This document shows positions 16,865-26,590 of a stretch of 64,000 bases of DNA, one piece after another. Where the stretch lies: assembly GCF_035920345.1 (NCBI RefSeq), contig NZ_CP109149.1, positions 8,804,001 to 8,868,000 of the forward strand. The letters run 5' to 3'. The notes beneath the pieces are model-generated. The model was given only the letters and a program-made list of their open reading frames with translations. It was not told the DNA's origin and did no database searches. This DNA is from Nocardia vinacea. GTDB lineage: Bacteria > Actinomycetota > Actinomycetes > Mycobacteriales > Mycobacteriaceae. The position numbers and the translations under genes were made by a program. Position 1 is the stretch's first letter, and every line of letters starts with the position of its first letter.

Positions 16865-18205
16865 ATGACCATTGGGAAGATCGGTCGATCCGACATCGAG
16901 CGGCATATCATGGCCCCTTTCATGTTCACAGGGGAATTCGACGCCGACACTGCTGCCGTCGGCACGCTCACCAGGGATGCCGATGCGCTGCTCGGACAGC
17001 TGCCGCGTAAGGCCCTTCGAACGCCGGAGGAACAATACACGGCCGAAGCCGTGCACCGGTCTGCCCGACTGGCTCGATCGGGCTTCCTCGCGCTGCACGC
17101 CGCAAAGGTTTATCAGCACCTGACCGAGGGAAACCGCATCTCGCTCCGATTGTCCGAGCTGGTGGCCAAGGCCGCCGAGGAGTTCCCCGGCCTCGTCCCC
17201 GACGAAGAACAGATGCGCGACGAGCAGACCAAGGCTCAACGCGACAAGGAGGGCCGGGAGATCGATCAGGCGATCTTCTTCCGCTCGGTCCTTACTTCAC
17301 CTTTGGCGGGGCCGCACCTGATGGATGCCATGATGCGCCCGACCGACCGCGCACTAGCGCTAGTGCCAGAGTTCCGGCGCATCGGAAAGGTGGACCTGGG
17401 CGCGGTCCAGCTGGAACGCGCGGGTGCCGTCGCGCATCTGACGATACGCAATCTCCATTGTCTCAACGCCGAGGACACGCCGTCCGTTGCGGACATGGAG
17501 GCCGCTGTCGACCTCGCGCTCCTGGACGACCAGGTCCGGGTCTGTGTGCTGCGCGGCGATGTGATGATGCACCCGAAGTACCACGGCAGACGTGTCTTCA
17601 GCGCCGGTATCAACCTTCGCGATTTGAACGCGGGGCGCATCTCGTTCGTGGATTTCCTGCTCGGCCGCGAAATCGGCTACATCAACAAGATCTTCCGCGG
17701 CGTCCTGTTCGATAGCACAGCGAATTGGCCGGATCGAACGGTGCAAAAGCCCTGGCTGGCGGCCATAGACAGATTTGCTATCGGCGGCGGAATGCAGCTG
17801 GCGCTCGCTACGGATTATGTCATCGCCGCCTCCGACGCCTACTTCAGCCTGCCTGCGGCGAAGGAGGGGATCATCCCCGGCCTGGGCGGTTTACGCCTCG
17901 GCAGGCTGCTAGGGGCTCGGCTCTCGCGCCAGGTCATTCTGTCCGGAAGGCGGATCCATGCGCGCGACCCCGAAGCGAAACTGCTCTGTGATGACGTCGT
18001 GGAACCCGAGGCAATGGACGCCGCCGTGCTCGCAGCGGCCGAGCGTTTGTCTGAGCCAGCAGTGCTCGCCAACCGCAGGATGCTCAACCTCGCCGACGAA
18101 CCGGCCTTGCATTTCCTCAGCTACCTGGGCGAGTTCGCACTGGCCCAGGCACTGCGCATCTATAGCTCGGACGTCCTCGACAAGGTTGGCGGTATCGACG
18201 CGTGA
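16865..18205 (+). CDS. dpgC: 3,5-dihydroxyphenylacetyl-CoA 1,2-dioxygenase
   Basis: DpgC is a cofactor- and metal-independent oxygenase of the crotonase fold. It converts 3,5-dihydroxyphenylacetyl-CoA and O2 to 3,5-dihydroxyphenylglyoxylate and free CoA. The helical N-terminal 190 residues (oligomerisation region) precede the crotonase core with [15 protein letters not shown] and [23 protein letters not shown] 16865 is chosen because AAAGGAA lies 8-14 bases upstream and it gives 446 residues, close to the family norm; the open frame extends back to 16769 inside dpgB. The stop overlaps dpgD (GTGA). Confidence 0.94.
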   Translation: MTIGKIGRSDIERHIMAPFMFTGEFDADTAAVGTLTRDADALLGQLPRKALRTPEEQYTAEAVHRSARLARSGFLALHAAKVYQHLTEGNRISLRLSELVAKAAEEFPGLVPDEEQMRDEQTKAQRDKEGREIDQAIFFRSVLTSPLAGPHLMDAMMRPTDRALALVPEFRRIGKVDLGAVQLERAGAVAHLTIRNLHCLNAEDTPSVADMEAAVDLALLDDQVRVCVLRGDVMMHPKYHGRRVFSAGINLRDLNAGRISFVDFLLGREIGYINKIFRGVLFDSTANWPDRTVQKPWLAAIDRFAIGGGMQLALATDYVIAASDAYFSLPAAKEGIIPGLGGLRLGRLLGARLSRQVILSGRRIHARDPEAKLLCDDVVEPEAMDAAVLAAAERLSEPAVLANRRMLNLADEPALHFLSYLGEFALAQALRIYSSDVLDKVGGIDA

Positions 18206-19002
18206 AAATAGAACCGCGCGTCCGGTATGAAAAACGGGATCACGTCGCGTACATGACGCTTAATCGACCGAATGCGCTCAATGCGATGGATCTCGCGATG
18301 CACAAGGAACTAGCCGAGATCTGGGACGACTTCGAGGCCGACGACAACCTATGGCTTGGTGTGCTCACCGGAGCAGGCGAGCGCGCCTTCTCAGTTGGTC
18401 AGGACCTCAAGGAACTCGACCGCCGCAATAGATCGGAAGAGGAGCCAAGCACATTCGGCAGCCGAGGCAGGCCGGGGTGGCCTCGACTGACCGAACGGTT
18501 CACGCTGGCCAAACCGCTGCTGGCTCGGGTGAACGGCTACGCACTCGGCGGGGGCTTCGAACTCGTCCTCGCCTGTGACATAGTCATCGCCGCCGACAAC
18601 GCGGTGTTCGGGTTGCCCGAAGCGCGCCTCGGACTGGTGCCCGGGGCCGGTGGCGTATTCCGGTTGACACGGCAGATACCAATGCGGCAGGCACTCGGCT
18701 ATCTACTCACCGGGCGACAGGTGACTGCGGCGCAAGCGTGGGGTGCTGGCCTGGTCAACGAAGTTGTGCCCGCCGATCAACTGGACGTCTGTGTCGACGG
18801 CTGGGTGCGGGACATCTTGAGCTGCGCTCCACTGGCGGTCCGCGCGATCAAGGAGGCCGCGTTCGCCTCTGCACACCTTTCGCTGGAAGAGGCGTTCGCC
18901 CATGAATACGTCTGGGAGGAACGCCGCCGCCGCAGCCGAGACGCCAAAGAAGGTCCGGCGGCATTCGCCGAGAAGCGCCCGCCCCGATGGCAAGGAGTCT
19001 GA
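18202..19002 (+). CDS. dpgD: Enoyl-CoA hydratase DpgD
   Basis: A 266-residue crotonase with intact oxyanion-hole motifs [11 protein letters not shown] and [16 protein letters not shown], and a Glu in the catalytic segment [15 protein letters not shown]. In the Dpg pathway it dehydrates and aromatises the DpgA polyketide together with DpgB. GTG 18202 overlaps the dpgC stop by four bases, so translation is coupled. It completes a full dpgABCD set. Confidence 0.93.
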   Translation: MKIEPRVRYEKRDHVAYMTLNRPNALNAMDLAMHKELAEIWDDFEADDNLWLGVLTGAGERAFSVGQDLKELDRRNRSEEEPSTFGSRGRPGWPRLTERFTLAKPLLARVNGYALGGGFELVLACDIVIAADNAVFGLPEARLGLVPGAGGVFRLTRQIPMRQALGYLLTGRQVTAAQAWGAGLVNEVVPADQLDVCVDGWVRDILSCAPLAVRAIKEAAFASAHLSLEEAFAHEYVWEERRRRSRDAKEGPAAFAEKRPPRWQGV

Positions 19003-19252
19003 CCGAATTACAGCGACGCACAGTCTGGCTGACTTGGGGTGCCATGGTCTTGGGTCGGCCGCTATAGCGTTCGCCCGTAGCCTGTCGGCCCCGGAGAACT
19101 GCTTCGCGCAGATCCTAGGAGTTCGATCCGGTCGTGCTGTCGGAACCACGGGAACGCCGCCGCCGTCGATGTATTCAAACTCGTGCTGGCCGGATACACC
19201 GAGAAGCCGAAATCGAGACGACCGCCGCTGCCCAGAAGAACGGAGCAATCTC
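19003..19252. other. Gap between dpgD and carrier-protein gene
   Basis: A 250-base gap in an otherwise tight operon. The carrier-protein frame is open leftward to 18902 but reads as Arg/Ser-rich, non-domain sequence. No hairpin or gene is supported. Confidence 0.4.
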
Positions 19253-19534
19253 GTGAGCAACGAGACACAAACGAACGACGCAACCGCGATAGCGCGTCAA
19301 TTGACCGCATGGGTCGTGGAACTGACCCCCGGATGCGACCTATCCGAGATCGACGACAACACCCCCCTCAAGCAATTCGCCGGATTCGACTCGATCGCCA
19401 TTGTCCAGCTGCTCGCACGGGCTGAGGAGGAGTTCCACGTCGAACTGGCTGAGCTGGACCAAGCGATCGAAAGCGCAAGCTCGATCGGAGCCCTGACCGA
19501 GACCATCGTCATGCTGGGCGGCAGGCCTAGTTGA
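19253..19534 (+). CDS. Free-standing acyl carrier protein
   Basis: A 93-residue acyl carrier protein. The 4'-phosphopantetheine site is Ser47 in FAGFDSIAIVQLL, with the acidic helix RAEEEFHVELAELD behind it and a typical short helix IGALTETIVML near the end. GTG 19253 follows CGGAG. Glycopeptide dpg operons do not normally contain a carrier protein, so this one suggests the product is loaded on a carrier, perhaps as a dihydroxybenzoyl thioester (inference). The stop overlaps a possible TTG start of the next frame. Confidence 0.85.
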   Translation: MSNETQTNDATAIARQLTAWVVELTPGCDLSEIDDNTPLKQFAGFDSIAIVQLLARAEEEFHVELAELDQAIESASSIGALTETIVMLGGRPS

Positions 19535-19983
19535 CAGCAACCACGATGCGCGGACACGAAACCAGCATGAAGAACACAGCGGAGCTGATTCGGAACCGGT
19601 TCGCGTGTTCCTTGTCCCTGAACAGCGGTTTTGATGATAATTATCCCGAGCCGTCTGGCGCTTATAGGGCTGGACGGGGCTGTGCGCGAACTCTTGGCTC
19701 TGATATTCGGCGACCATCCTGCATCCACGTGGTCGCCAGCGAGCCCGACCTGGCGACCTTGCGAGGGGCAGCGAGTCTGTTCACCAACGCACCGCGCTTG
19801 GGCAGCTCCGGTGACGTCTGCTTGCTGGGACCGCGGCGCGATGTCATGGTCCTCCGCAGAGTCGCCGCGCCCGACGCGAGGCGCTTCGGTCGAGACGAAG
19901 CGCCGCAATTCTTGGCCGAATACGCGAGCTGGTTCGTCGGAACTCCCACCGTCGCAGGCTTACTCACAGGAAGCAATCCATGA
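19531..19983 (+). pseudogene. Frameshifted small protein, receiver-like N-terminus
   Basis: The frame that ends at 19983 (ATGA overlap with the next gene) gives good protein from about 19725: HVVASEPDLATLRGAASL, then GSSGDVCLLGPRRDVMVLRR. Its own upstream part looks non-coding. A second frame from about 19634 gives SRLALIGLDGAVRELLALIF, then GDHP. Joining the two with one added base near 19722 makes a continuous protein of about 118 residues whose start resembles a response-regulator receiver fold. Either a one-base deletion has broken the gene or the assembly has an error. Conserved spacing on both sides suggests it was functional recently. Confidence 0.5.
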
Positions 19984-21620
19984 CGACTAGGCCCGATGTT
20001 CTTTCTTTCTCGGCGGGAAAGCCATACGCACGGCATACGACGGTCCGGGATGCGACTTTCGCGGTGTTGCGGCGGCTTGGCATCACGACGATCTTCGGCA
20101 ACCCGGGGTCGACCGAGATACCGTTGTTAACCGACTTGCCAGAGAGTTTTCGCTACATACTTGCCCTGCATGAGGGATCGGTGGTGGGGATCGCAACCGG
20201 CTACGCTATGGGCAGGGGAGAGCCGGCGCTGGTTAATCTGCATACCGCGGCCGGTCTGGGTAATGCGATCAACGCAATCGCCAATGCCAGGGACTGTCGA
20301 GTGCCACTGGTGATAGTGGTCGGTCAGCAGGATCGTCGCCAGCTTGCGTTCGAGCCGTTCCTCACCGGGCGCGGGTTGGAGCGAATGGCCGAGGACTATC
20401 TTGTCTGGGCGAATTTCCCGGCGCGAGCCCAAGATCTGCCGGGTGCCATCGCGCGCGCCTACCACGAGGCCCGAAGCGGGCAGGGTCCCGCATTGGTCGT
20501 GGCTCCGATGGGAGATTGGGACGAGCATGCCGATGGCCTGGCCGCCGGCGCACCCGAGGTCGTGGTTCGCCCAACGGCGATTGGTGCCAAAGAGATGGCC
20601 CCGCTGCTGGAGTTGATTGCTTCATCATCGGCTCCCGCGATCGTAGTAGGAGCGGGCACCGCTGACCCGGAGACATGGGAGGCGCTGATCGAGTTAGTTG
20701 AGCGGGTGGAATGCCCGGTGTGGCAAGAGCCGTTGTTCAGCCGCGCTGGCTTCCCACACGACCACAGGCTGTTCGCCGGGCATCTGCCGTGGAAGCGGCG
20801 TTCGATGCGGGAGGCGTTGGCTGGACATGATCTGGTGCTTGCGGTAGGCACAAGCGCACTGCGCACTTACCTGTTCGATGAGCAAGCAGCGTTGCTGGAG
20901 CCGGGCACGGTGGTCGCCGTGCTTACGGATGACCCGGCTGAGGCGCATCGCAGCCCATGTCAGTTAGCCGTGGTGGCTCCGATCGCGCAAGCCTGCGGCG
21001 CACTATCCCGAAGCCTGCTTACCCGCGCCGCGAGGTCCGTTCCGCCCCGCGTTCCTACTGTTATGTCCGACGCAAGCAGTCCCGTCGACGCGTTGCGCGT
21101 AGGCCAGGTGTTCGCCGAGCTGGCCTCACGTCTGCCGGATGATGTGGTGCTGGTGGAGGAGTCCCCATCAAGCCGGCCGGAGCTGCTCGCGCACCTGCCT
21201 GCCCGCACGCCTCTAGGGTTTGTCGCTAACGGCGGCGGCGGACTTGGATTCGGTTTGACCGGTGCGATCGGACTGCGGTTCGCGTTGCACGATCGGCCGG
21301 TTGTGGCTGTACTGGGAGATGGCTCAGCGATGTATACGATCCAGGCACTGTGGACTGCAGCCCACTACGACATCGGGGTGCTGCTGATCGTGATGGCCAA
21401 CGGCCGTTATGCAGTGATGGACGAACTGGCGCGCACTCGTGGCGGCGTCGGCTGCTGGCCGGCATTCGAGGCGGTCGATGTCGCTTGTGTCGCTGAGGGA
21501 CTCGGCTGCGTGTCGCTGTCCGTTCGAACCCACGACGAGCTGGTCCGCGTGCTGAACGAGGTCGCACCGACCCTCCGTGGACGTCAACAGCCACTACTTC
21601 TGCAAGTCGAGGTCGAGTAG
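19980..21620 (+). CDS. mdlC: Benzoylformate decarboxylase-like ThDP enzyme
   Basis: A 546-residue thiamine-diphosphate 2-oxoacid decarboxylase. The N-terminal segment IFGNPGSTEIPLLTDLPESF and YILALHEGSVVGIATGYA closely follow benzoylformate decarboxylase. The cofactor Glu (ALHEGSV), the active-site His (NLHTAAGLGN) and a second His region (GFPHDHRLFAG) are in the expected places. The ThDP/Mg motif is GDGSAMYTIQ...MANGRYAVMD. In this operon the natural substrate would be the DpgC product 3,5-dihydroxyphenylglyoxylate, giving 3,5-dihydroxybenzaldehyde (inference). ATG 19980 overlaps the previous stop. Confidence 0.88.
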   Translation: MTTRPDVLSFSAGKPYARHTTVRDATFAVLRRLGITTIFGNPGSTEIPLLTDLPESFRYILALHEGSVVGIATGYAMGRGEPALVNLHTAAGLGNAINAIANARDCRVPLVIVVGQQDRRQLAFEPFLTGRGLERMAEDYLVWANFPARAQDLPGAIARAYHEARSGQGPALVVAPMGDWDEHADGLAAGAPEVVVRPTAIGAKEMAPLLELIASSSAPAIVVGAGTADPETWEALIELVERVECPVWQEPLFSRAGFPHDHRLFAGHLPWKRRSMREALAGHDLVLAVGTSALRTYLFDEQAALLEPGTVVAVLTDDPAEAHRSPCQLAVVAPIAQACGALSRSLLTRAARSVPPRVPTVMSDASSPVDALRVGQVFAELASRLPDDVVLVEESPSSRPELLAHLPARTPLGFVANGGGGLGFGLTGAIGLRFALHDRPVVAVLGDGSAMYTIQALWTAAHYDIGVLLIVMANGRYAVMDELARTRGGVGCWPAFEAVDVACVAEGLGCVSLSVRTHDELVRVLNEVAPTLRGRQQPLLLQVEVE

Positions 21621-21858
21621 ATTCTGGCAAGAGAGCTTGGTCCGCGTGGCATCATCGTGAATTCCGTTGCGCGGCGATACCTCACTGCCTAGCTGAATCA
21701 TGGACTTGGCGAATCAGCGCGACCAAATCTGTCGCCGCACGCCGCTGGGTCGATTGGGGCGCCGTCCGATGTATTTCGCAGCCGTCCAGTTCCTGGCCTC
21801 CGAGTTTGCCTCGTTCATCACCGACCACGTTGCTCCGTCGAATGTGAAGTCGGTCGAT

Positions 21859-23343
21859 TCAGAAGCGGTACTGCGGCATCTCGCCTCGAACGGTGACCCA
21901 CTGCGACTCGGTGAAGGCTTCGAGGTTGGCTGACTGGCCGCCAAGGCGGGAACCGTTGCCGGAAGCACCGACACCACCGAACGGGATCGTGGGCTCGTCA
22001 TTTACGGTCTGGTCGTTGATGTGGACAAGTCCGCTGGGAATGCGCTCGGCCAAGGTCATGGCCCTGGCTACATCGCGGGACAGGATCCCCAACGATAGCC
22101 CGTACCCGGTGTCGGAAGCCAAAGATGCGGCCTGGTCGAGGTCGTCGAAAGACACCACCGGGGCGACCGGGCCGAAGATCTCCTCTCCATAGGCGCGCGC
22201 GGTGAGTGGCACATCCGCCAGCACCGTGGGACGGTAGAACAGTCCGTCGTAGGTGCCGCCTGCAGCCAGGTGAGCACCCGCGTCGAGGCTGTCCGTGACC
22301 ATCTGGTGGATGCGATCGCGCTGCCCTGCGTCGATAACCGGGCCGATGGCTACGTTCTCGCGGGCGGGGTCTCCGACGGGCAGCGCTCGGGCATGTTCCG
22401 CCAGCCGAGCGACATAGTCGTGGACGATCGAACTGTGCACGAGGTGTCGGCTACTAGCCATACAGATCTGGCCCGCGTGATGGAAAGACCCGAAGGCTCC
22501 GGCTGATACAGCTTTCTCCAGATCCGCATCGTCCAAAACGATCAACGCGGAGTTGCCACCAAGCTCCAGATGAACTCGCTTGAAGCTCTGCGCCGCGGAA
22601 GTGGCGATCGCGCGTCCTGTCGCTGACGAGCCAGTAAACGCGATAACCGGTACCTGCGGGTGGTCCACGATAGCAGCGCCCACCTTTGGACCGCCTGGCA
22701 GCATGTGCAGCAGGCCCGGCGGAAGCCCAGCTTCCTGGAAGATGCGGGCCAACAGAACGCCACCACAAATCGCCGTGCGGAGGTCAGGTTTGAGCACTAC
22801 CGCGTTGCCCAACGCCAGTGCAGGGGCGACAGCACGGATAGCGAGCGTAACCGGTGCGTTGAACGGCGAAATGACGCCGACGACTCCCACCGGTAGTCGT
22901 CGTGAGAAGGACAGTCGGTGCTGCTGGGAGCGGAGTAGCTGTCCATAGGGCGCGGCAGAGAGTGCCGCCGCTTCGTAGCATTCCCCGGTGCCATCGCTGC
23001 GGGTTTGGTGTGTGGCGAAGGCCCGGATCGCCCCAGACTCTCGAATGATCCAGTCTTCGATCTCCTTGTGGTGCTTCTCGAACAGCTCTCCGGCCCGCCG
23101 CAGCACGCAAGCGCGCTCGATGTACGGAAGCGCCGCCCAATCCTGTTGCGCCTGCGTCGCTTGTTCGACGGCTGCCTTCACGTCATCTGCTGTGGCTGAG
23201 CCGACCAGACCGAGCGACTTCCCTGTGGCCGGCTCGGTTGCCTGGTAGTGCTCGCCTGAGCCGACGAACCACTCGCCCGAGAATATCCGGCCTTCCCAGG
23301 TAGAAGGGTCCAAAAGAGTCATAATGTCCACGTTTCTAGTCAT
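21859..23343 (-). CDS. Aldehyde dehydrogenase, benzaldehyde-type
   Basis: A 494-residue NAD(P)-dependent aldehyde dehydrogenase. The general-base region KRVHLELGGNSALIVLDDAD and nucleophile segment HHAGQICMASSRHLV (Cys) are intact, as is EEIFGPVAPVVSFDD near the C-terminus. Overall it reads like benzaldehyde or vanillin dehydrogenases. It converges on the decarboxylase gene and most simply oxidises 3,5-dihydroxybenzaldehyde to 3,5-dihydroxybenzoate. The first Met (23343) or the Met seven residues later (23322) could be the start; neither site is strong. It marks the right end of the cluster, because IS debris begins 430 bases further on. Confidence 0.88.
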   Translation of the reverse strand: MTRNVDIMTLLDPSTWEGRIFSGEWFVGSGEHYQATEPATGKSLGLVGSATADDVKAAVEQATQAQQDWAALPYIERACVLRRAGELFEKHHKEIEDWIIRESGAIRAFATHQTRSDGTGECYEAAALSAAPYGQLLRSQQHRLSFSRRLPVGVVGVISPFNAPVTLAIRAVAPALALGNAVVLKPDLRTAICGGVLLARIFQEAGLPPGLLHMLPGGPKVGAAIVDHPQVPVIAFTGSSATGRAIATSAAQSFKRVHLELGGNSALIVLDDADLEKAVSAGAFGSFHHAGQICMASSRHLVHSSIVHDYVARLAEHARALPVGDPARENVAIGPVIDAGQRDRIHQMVTDSLDAGAHLAAGGTYDGLFYRPTVLADVPLTARAYGEEIFGPVAPVVSFDDLDQAASLASDTGYGLSLGILSRDVARAMTLAERIPSGLVHINDQTVNDEPTIPFGGVGASGNGSRLGGQSANLEAFTESQWVTVRGEMPQYRF

Positions 23344-23776
23344 TACGGTCGGCTCATAGCTCCCAGCTCAGAACCGGCTGAGCGCGCCAGCTCGGCTTTG
23401 ACCACCTGGCACCTACGCCGTGTTGGGGACAATCTGGTGAGCTTGATTGTATTGATTCCACTGGTGATGAACGGATCTCCCACCGGCAACTGAATCCCCC
23501 GGCTTTGGTACACAACGGTTTATCTGTCTCCAGACGGTTGCTGGGCCAGGTACGCATAGTAGTCCGCCCCTGGGCTAACTGGCTCGCATAACTTGCATAC
23601 CTTGTTGATGCCCGATGGATCCGGGTGCAGCTCGCTGGATCTGCTCGTGCTGCTGCACCTCACCGGCAGTCGAACCTCCGCCAAAACTGTCCTCCTGCAA
23701 CATCTCTCAGTGAGCGGGAGTTGAGGTAAAGTGCGGCAGGTCCATTATCTTGATCAGAGGGAGGGGGAGGACAGTC
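23344..23776. other. Intergenic stretch between ALDH and truncated EspC-like gene
   Basis: Divergent promoter space of 430 bases. No gene supported. GGGAGGGGGAGG just before 23777 is the ribosome site of the truncated gene that follows. Confidence 0.5.
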
Positions 23777-23962
23777 ATGACAGGCAGTATGAATGTCGAT
23801 CTGGATCGAATTCGTGTACTGGCTTCTCAATTCAGCGACCACGTTGAGACTCTGGACGGGCTCGGTGGACACGATTCGGCAGACCATCTCGCGACGGGGC
23901 TCTCCGACACGGGAGTCGGATCAGCTTGCGGTGCAGCCGCTGATGCGACTCAGTGCCTGTGA
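23777..23962 (+). pseudogene. Truncated EspC-like type VII secretion-associated protein
   Basis: ATG 23777 has a very strong purine-rich ribosome site. The 61 residues resemble the start of actinobacterial ESX-associated (EspC/DUF2580-type) proteins: MNVDLDRIRVLASQFSDHVE, then a DTGVGSACGAAADAT segment. These are normally about 100 residues. The frame stops at 23962, exactly where IS-related sequence begins, so the 3' part was probably lost to the insertion. Confidence 0.55.
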
Positions 23963-23964
23963 AC

Positions 23965-24614
23965 AAACTGCTCATTTTCGGGTGCGAGCCAGTCGCCGGG
24001 ACATGAGGATGATCATGGACCAGGTGACCATGGCTTCGTGGTGTTCGGGGAGACGTTCGTAGTCGCGGACGCATCGTCGGCGTCTGGTGATCCAGGCCAG
24101 GGTGCGTTCGACGACCCAACGTCGTGGTAGGACAACGAATCCCGTGGTGTCGTCGCTGCGTTTGACGATCTCGAGGGTGAGGGCGAGTTGCTGGCGGGCC
24201 CAGTCGACGAGTTTGCCGGAGTAGGCGCCATCGGCCCAGACCAAGGCCAGGGTGGTGAAGAGTTCCCGCAGCTGCTGCAGGGCCGGGGCGGGCGCCGTCG
24301 CGGTCTTGGACGCCCGCAGCGGTGACGTGCACGATGAGCAGTAGCCCGAGGGTGTCGACGACGATGTGGCGTTTGAACCGTCTGTGAGTGTTTGTGGTGG
24401 CCGGCCTGGGGTTGGCTGGCAGGGTGGTGCTGGTCCTTCGGGCCGGGCGTGACTCGTGAACCGTCTGACCCTCTTTTGGGGTGTCATTCCCGGGAGTTGT
24501 CCGTTCGGTCTGGAGGCCGGCATGGACCCGGCCCACCACGATGGCTTGATCAGAAGCCTGCCCGACCGAAATCGGTTGTGGCTCCTTACAGATTTGCCTC
24601 GTAGTGATCTGCAC
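23965..24614 (-). mobile_element. IS5-type transposase remnant, truncated and frameshifted
   Basis: Reading leftward, RFKRHIVVDTLGLLLIVHV appears in one frame. The remainder, VWADGAYSGKLVDWARQQL and RRWVVERTLAWITRRRR, appears in another, ending at 23972. These are the DDE-domain middle and C-terminal parts of IS5-type (IS1182/ISL2-like) transposases. The N-terminal half is missing and at least one frameshift lies near 24290, so it is inactive. Its left end abuts the truncated EspC-like gene. Confidence 0.75.
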
Positions 24615-24663
24615 CCGGGCCGACGCCGGTCACGACGTCCGCTTATCGACAGGAGACATCGCA

Positions 24664-24903
24664 TTGTCCATCGTGGCAGATCACTACCGATTCGTCGTCG
24701 GTGTCGACACCCACGCCGCCACACACAGTTACGCGATCATCGAATGCCCCTCGGGGCGAGTCACCGATGAATCAACGTTCCCGACCAACAGCACCGGGCT
24801 CGAACGCGCGATCGGATGGCTGGCCCGCCGCACCGACGGTGACGTGGACGGTGTCCTGATCGCGGCCGAGGGCACCGGTTCCTACGGGGCGATCCTGGCC
24901 GAG
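24664..24903 (+). pseudogene. IS110-type transposase, N-terminal fragment (first copy)
   Basis: TTG 24664 with AGGAG upstream begins a DEDD-type start: YRFVVGVDTHAATHSYAI with the family's first Asp, then IAAEGTGSYGAILAE. At about 24901 the frame runs without a stop into IS30-type sequence, so only about 80 residues remain. The joint makes a chimeric open frame ending at 25275. Confidence 0.75.
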
Positions 24904-25266
24904 GATCGCGCGAATCCGGGCCACTGGGAAGGTGACCTCATCATCGGCACCGACCGCTCCGCGATCGGCACCCTTGTCGATCGGTCCACCCGGTTCACCG
25001 TGCTTGTCCACCTGCCGCGCGAGCACGGATGGAGGAAGTCGGCGCCGGTCAAGAACGGCCCTGCTCTCAGCGGGTACGGGGCGGAATCGATGAACAACGC
25101 TCTGTCGGTGGCGTTGAAAAAACTCCCGGCCCAGATGCTGAAGTCCCTGACCTGGGACCGGGGAAAGGAGATGTCGGCACACGCGGCGTTGACATCGAGC
25201 ACCGGTGTCCCGGTCTTCTTCGCCGACCCGCACAGCCCTTGGCAGCGCGGAACCAACGAGAACACG
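24904..25266 (+). pseudogene. IS30-type transposase, central fragment
   Basis: In frame with the preceding IS110 fragment. DRANPGHWEGDLIIGTDRSA begins the DDE catalytic domain, followed by TLVDRSTRFTVLVHLP, LKSLTWDRGKEMSAHA (second Asp) and DPHSPWQRGTNENT. The N-terminal DNA-binding half is missing. Reading stops abruptly after GTNENT where a second IS110-type element is inserted; the reading resumes at 26591. Confidence 0.8.
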
Positions 25267-26590
25267 TATTGGTGAATAGTGGCTGCTGCCGGGCAGTTTC
25301 GACGGGAGCTGCTCGGCGGGGTGTCGGGTGACTCTGAGAATACGTGCCACGTAATGGCTTTCCGTTGATGTGTCCACGACGCCCACCAGGGCGGGAGCCC
25401 TGGCCGAGAGTGACTTGATAGAAGCCTGCTGAGCCGTCAACTCGCAATAGGTCTGTCCCTCGACCGAGGCCCTCGCGCGTCCCGTCGTCGCAAAGGGAAG
25501 AGAGGACAACCTCGATGGTGACAGTAGGCATCGACCCGCACAAGCATGTTCACATCGCAGTGGCGGTCGACGCCGCAGGGCGGCAGGTCGGCAAACCGCT
25601 GACAATGAAGAACGATGCGACGCTGATGACGGTGGTGCTCAAGTGGATCCGCTCGATCACCCAAAGCGAGGCAGGTACTACGGTGGGCTATCGAAGACGC
25701 CCGCGGTCATGCTCGCCGTTTGGCCGATGGGCTGCTGATGGCCGGCTACGACGTCGTGTGGGTGCCGGCTCGGCTCACAGCCGGGCACCGGAAGCTTGCA
25801 CGCCGCCACCGGCTCCAAATCCGACACCATCGACGCCGTCGCCGTCGCCCATGCCGCGATCGCCAACCCGGACCTGGCCCGTCATCGTATCGACGACCAG
25901 GTACGCCAACTGCGGATGCTGGTCGATCATCGAGGCGATGTCATCAAGCGCCGAACCATGCTGATCAATCAGCTCAAAGCGCAACTGCACCTGTGGTGCA
26001 ATCACACCCCCGGCGACCTGAGTCGGACCAGGACCGTCTCCTCGTCCACGGCCATCGTGCAGGCGGCGCGACTGGACACTCACGTCCGTCTGGTACTCGA
26101 CGACATGCTCGCCGAGCTCACCGGACTCAACCGCCGTGTCCATGACCTCGATTCCACCATCAAACAGCTCGTCACCCCACTGGCACCCACACTGATGAAA
26201 ATCACTGGCATCAGCCATAACTCGGCGGCTGTTCTGATCGCCGAGATCGGCGACATCACCCGGTTCCCCACCTCGGCCAAGCTCGCCCGCTACACCGGCG
26301 CTGCACCGATCCCGGTCTTCTCCGCCGACAAACAACGACGCCGCCTCCATCGAGGCGGAAATCGCAGGCTCAACAGCGTTCTCTACACCGCCGCCATCGT
26401 CCAGAAACGATTCAATCCCGCCGCCGGTGAACTGCTACAACGCCACGAACCAACCAAAGGCCCCAAAGGCGCCCGGCGAATTCTGCAACGCCACCTCGTC
26501 GACGTCATTCACCGCGCCATGCTCATCAACCAAGCCACATGGCCACACCACATCACCCGGCACACCACGGCGGCTTGACATAGAAGCATC
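25267..26590 (+). mobile_element. Second IS110-type element, inserted in IS30 sequence
   Basis: A 1.32-kb insertion whose limits follow from rejoining the IS30 frame: GTNENT ends at 25266 and NGLLRQYFPKGTDLS resumes at 26591. The size is typical of IS110-family elements, which lack inverted repeats. Its transposase gene is broken (see 25515-26578). Confidence 0.78.
25515..26578 (+). pseudogene. IS110-type transposase, two frameshifts (second copy)
   Basis: The protein begins VTVGIDPHKHVHIAVAVDAA (DEDD domain). It continues in a second frame from about 25683 (LLMAGYDVVWVPARLTAGHR), then in a third from about 25796 (LHAATGSKSDTIDAVAVAHA) to the end at 26578. The C-terminal transposase_20 domain is intact: ITGISHNSAAVLIAEIGDIT, then KLARYTGAAPIPVFS. 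Two indels make it inactive. Confidence 0.82.

Noticed and set aside
24604..25275. The 223-codon frame as a genuine novel fused transposase
   Set aside because: Each half lacks its partner domains and the IS30 core is cut by another element; a recombination scar is more likely than a functional fusion.
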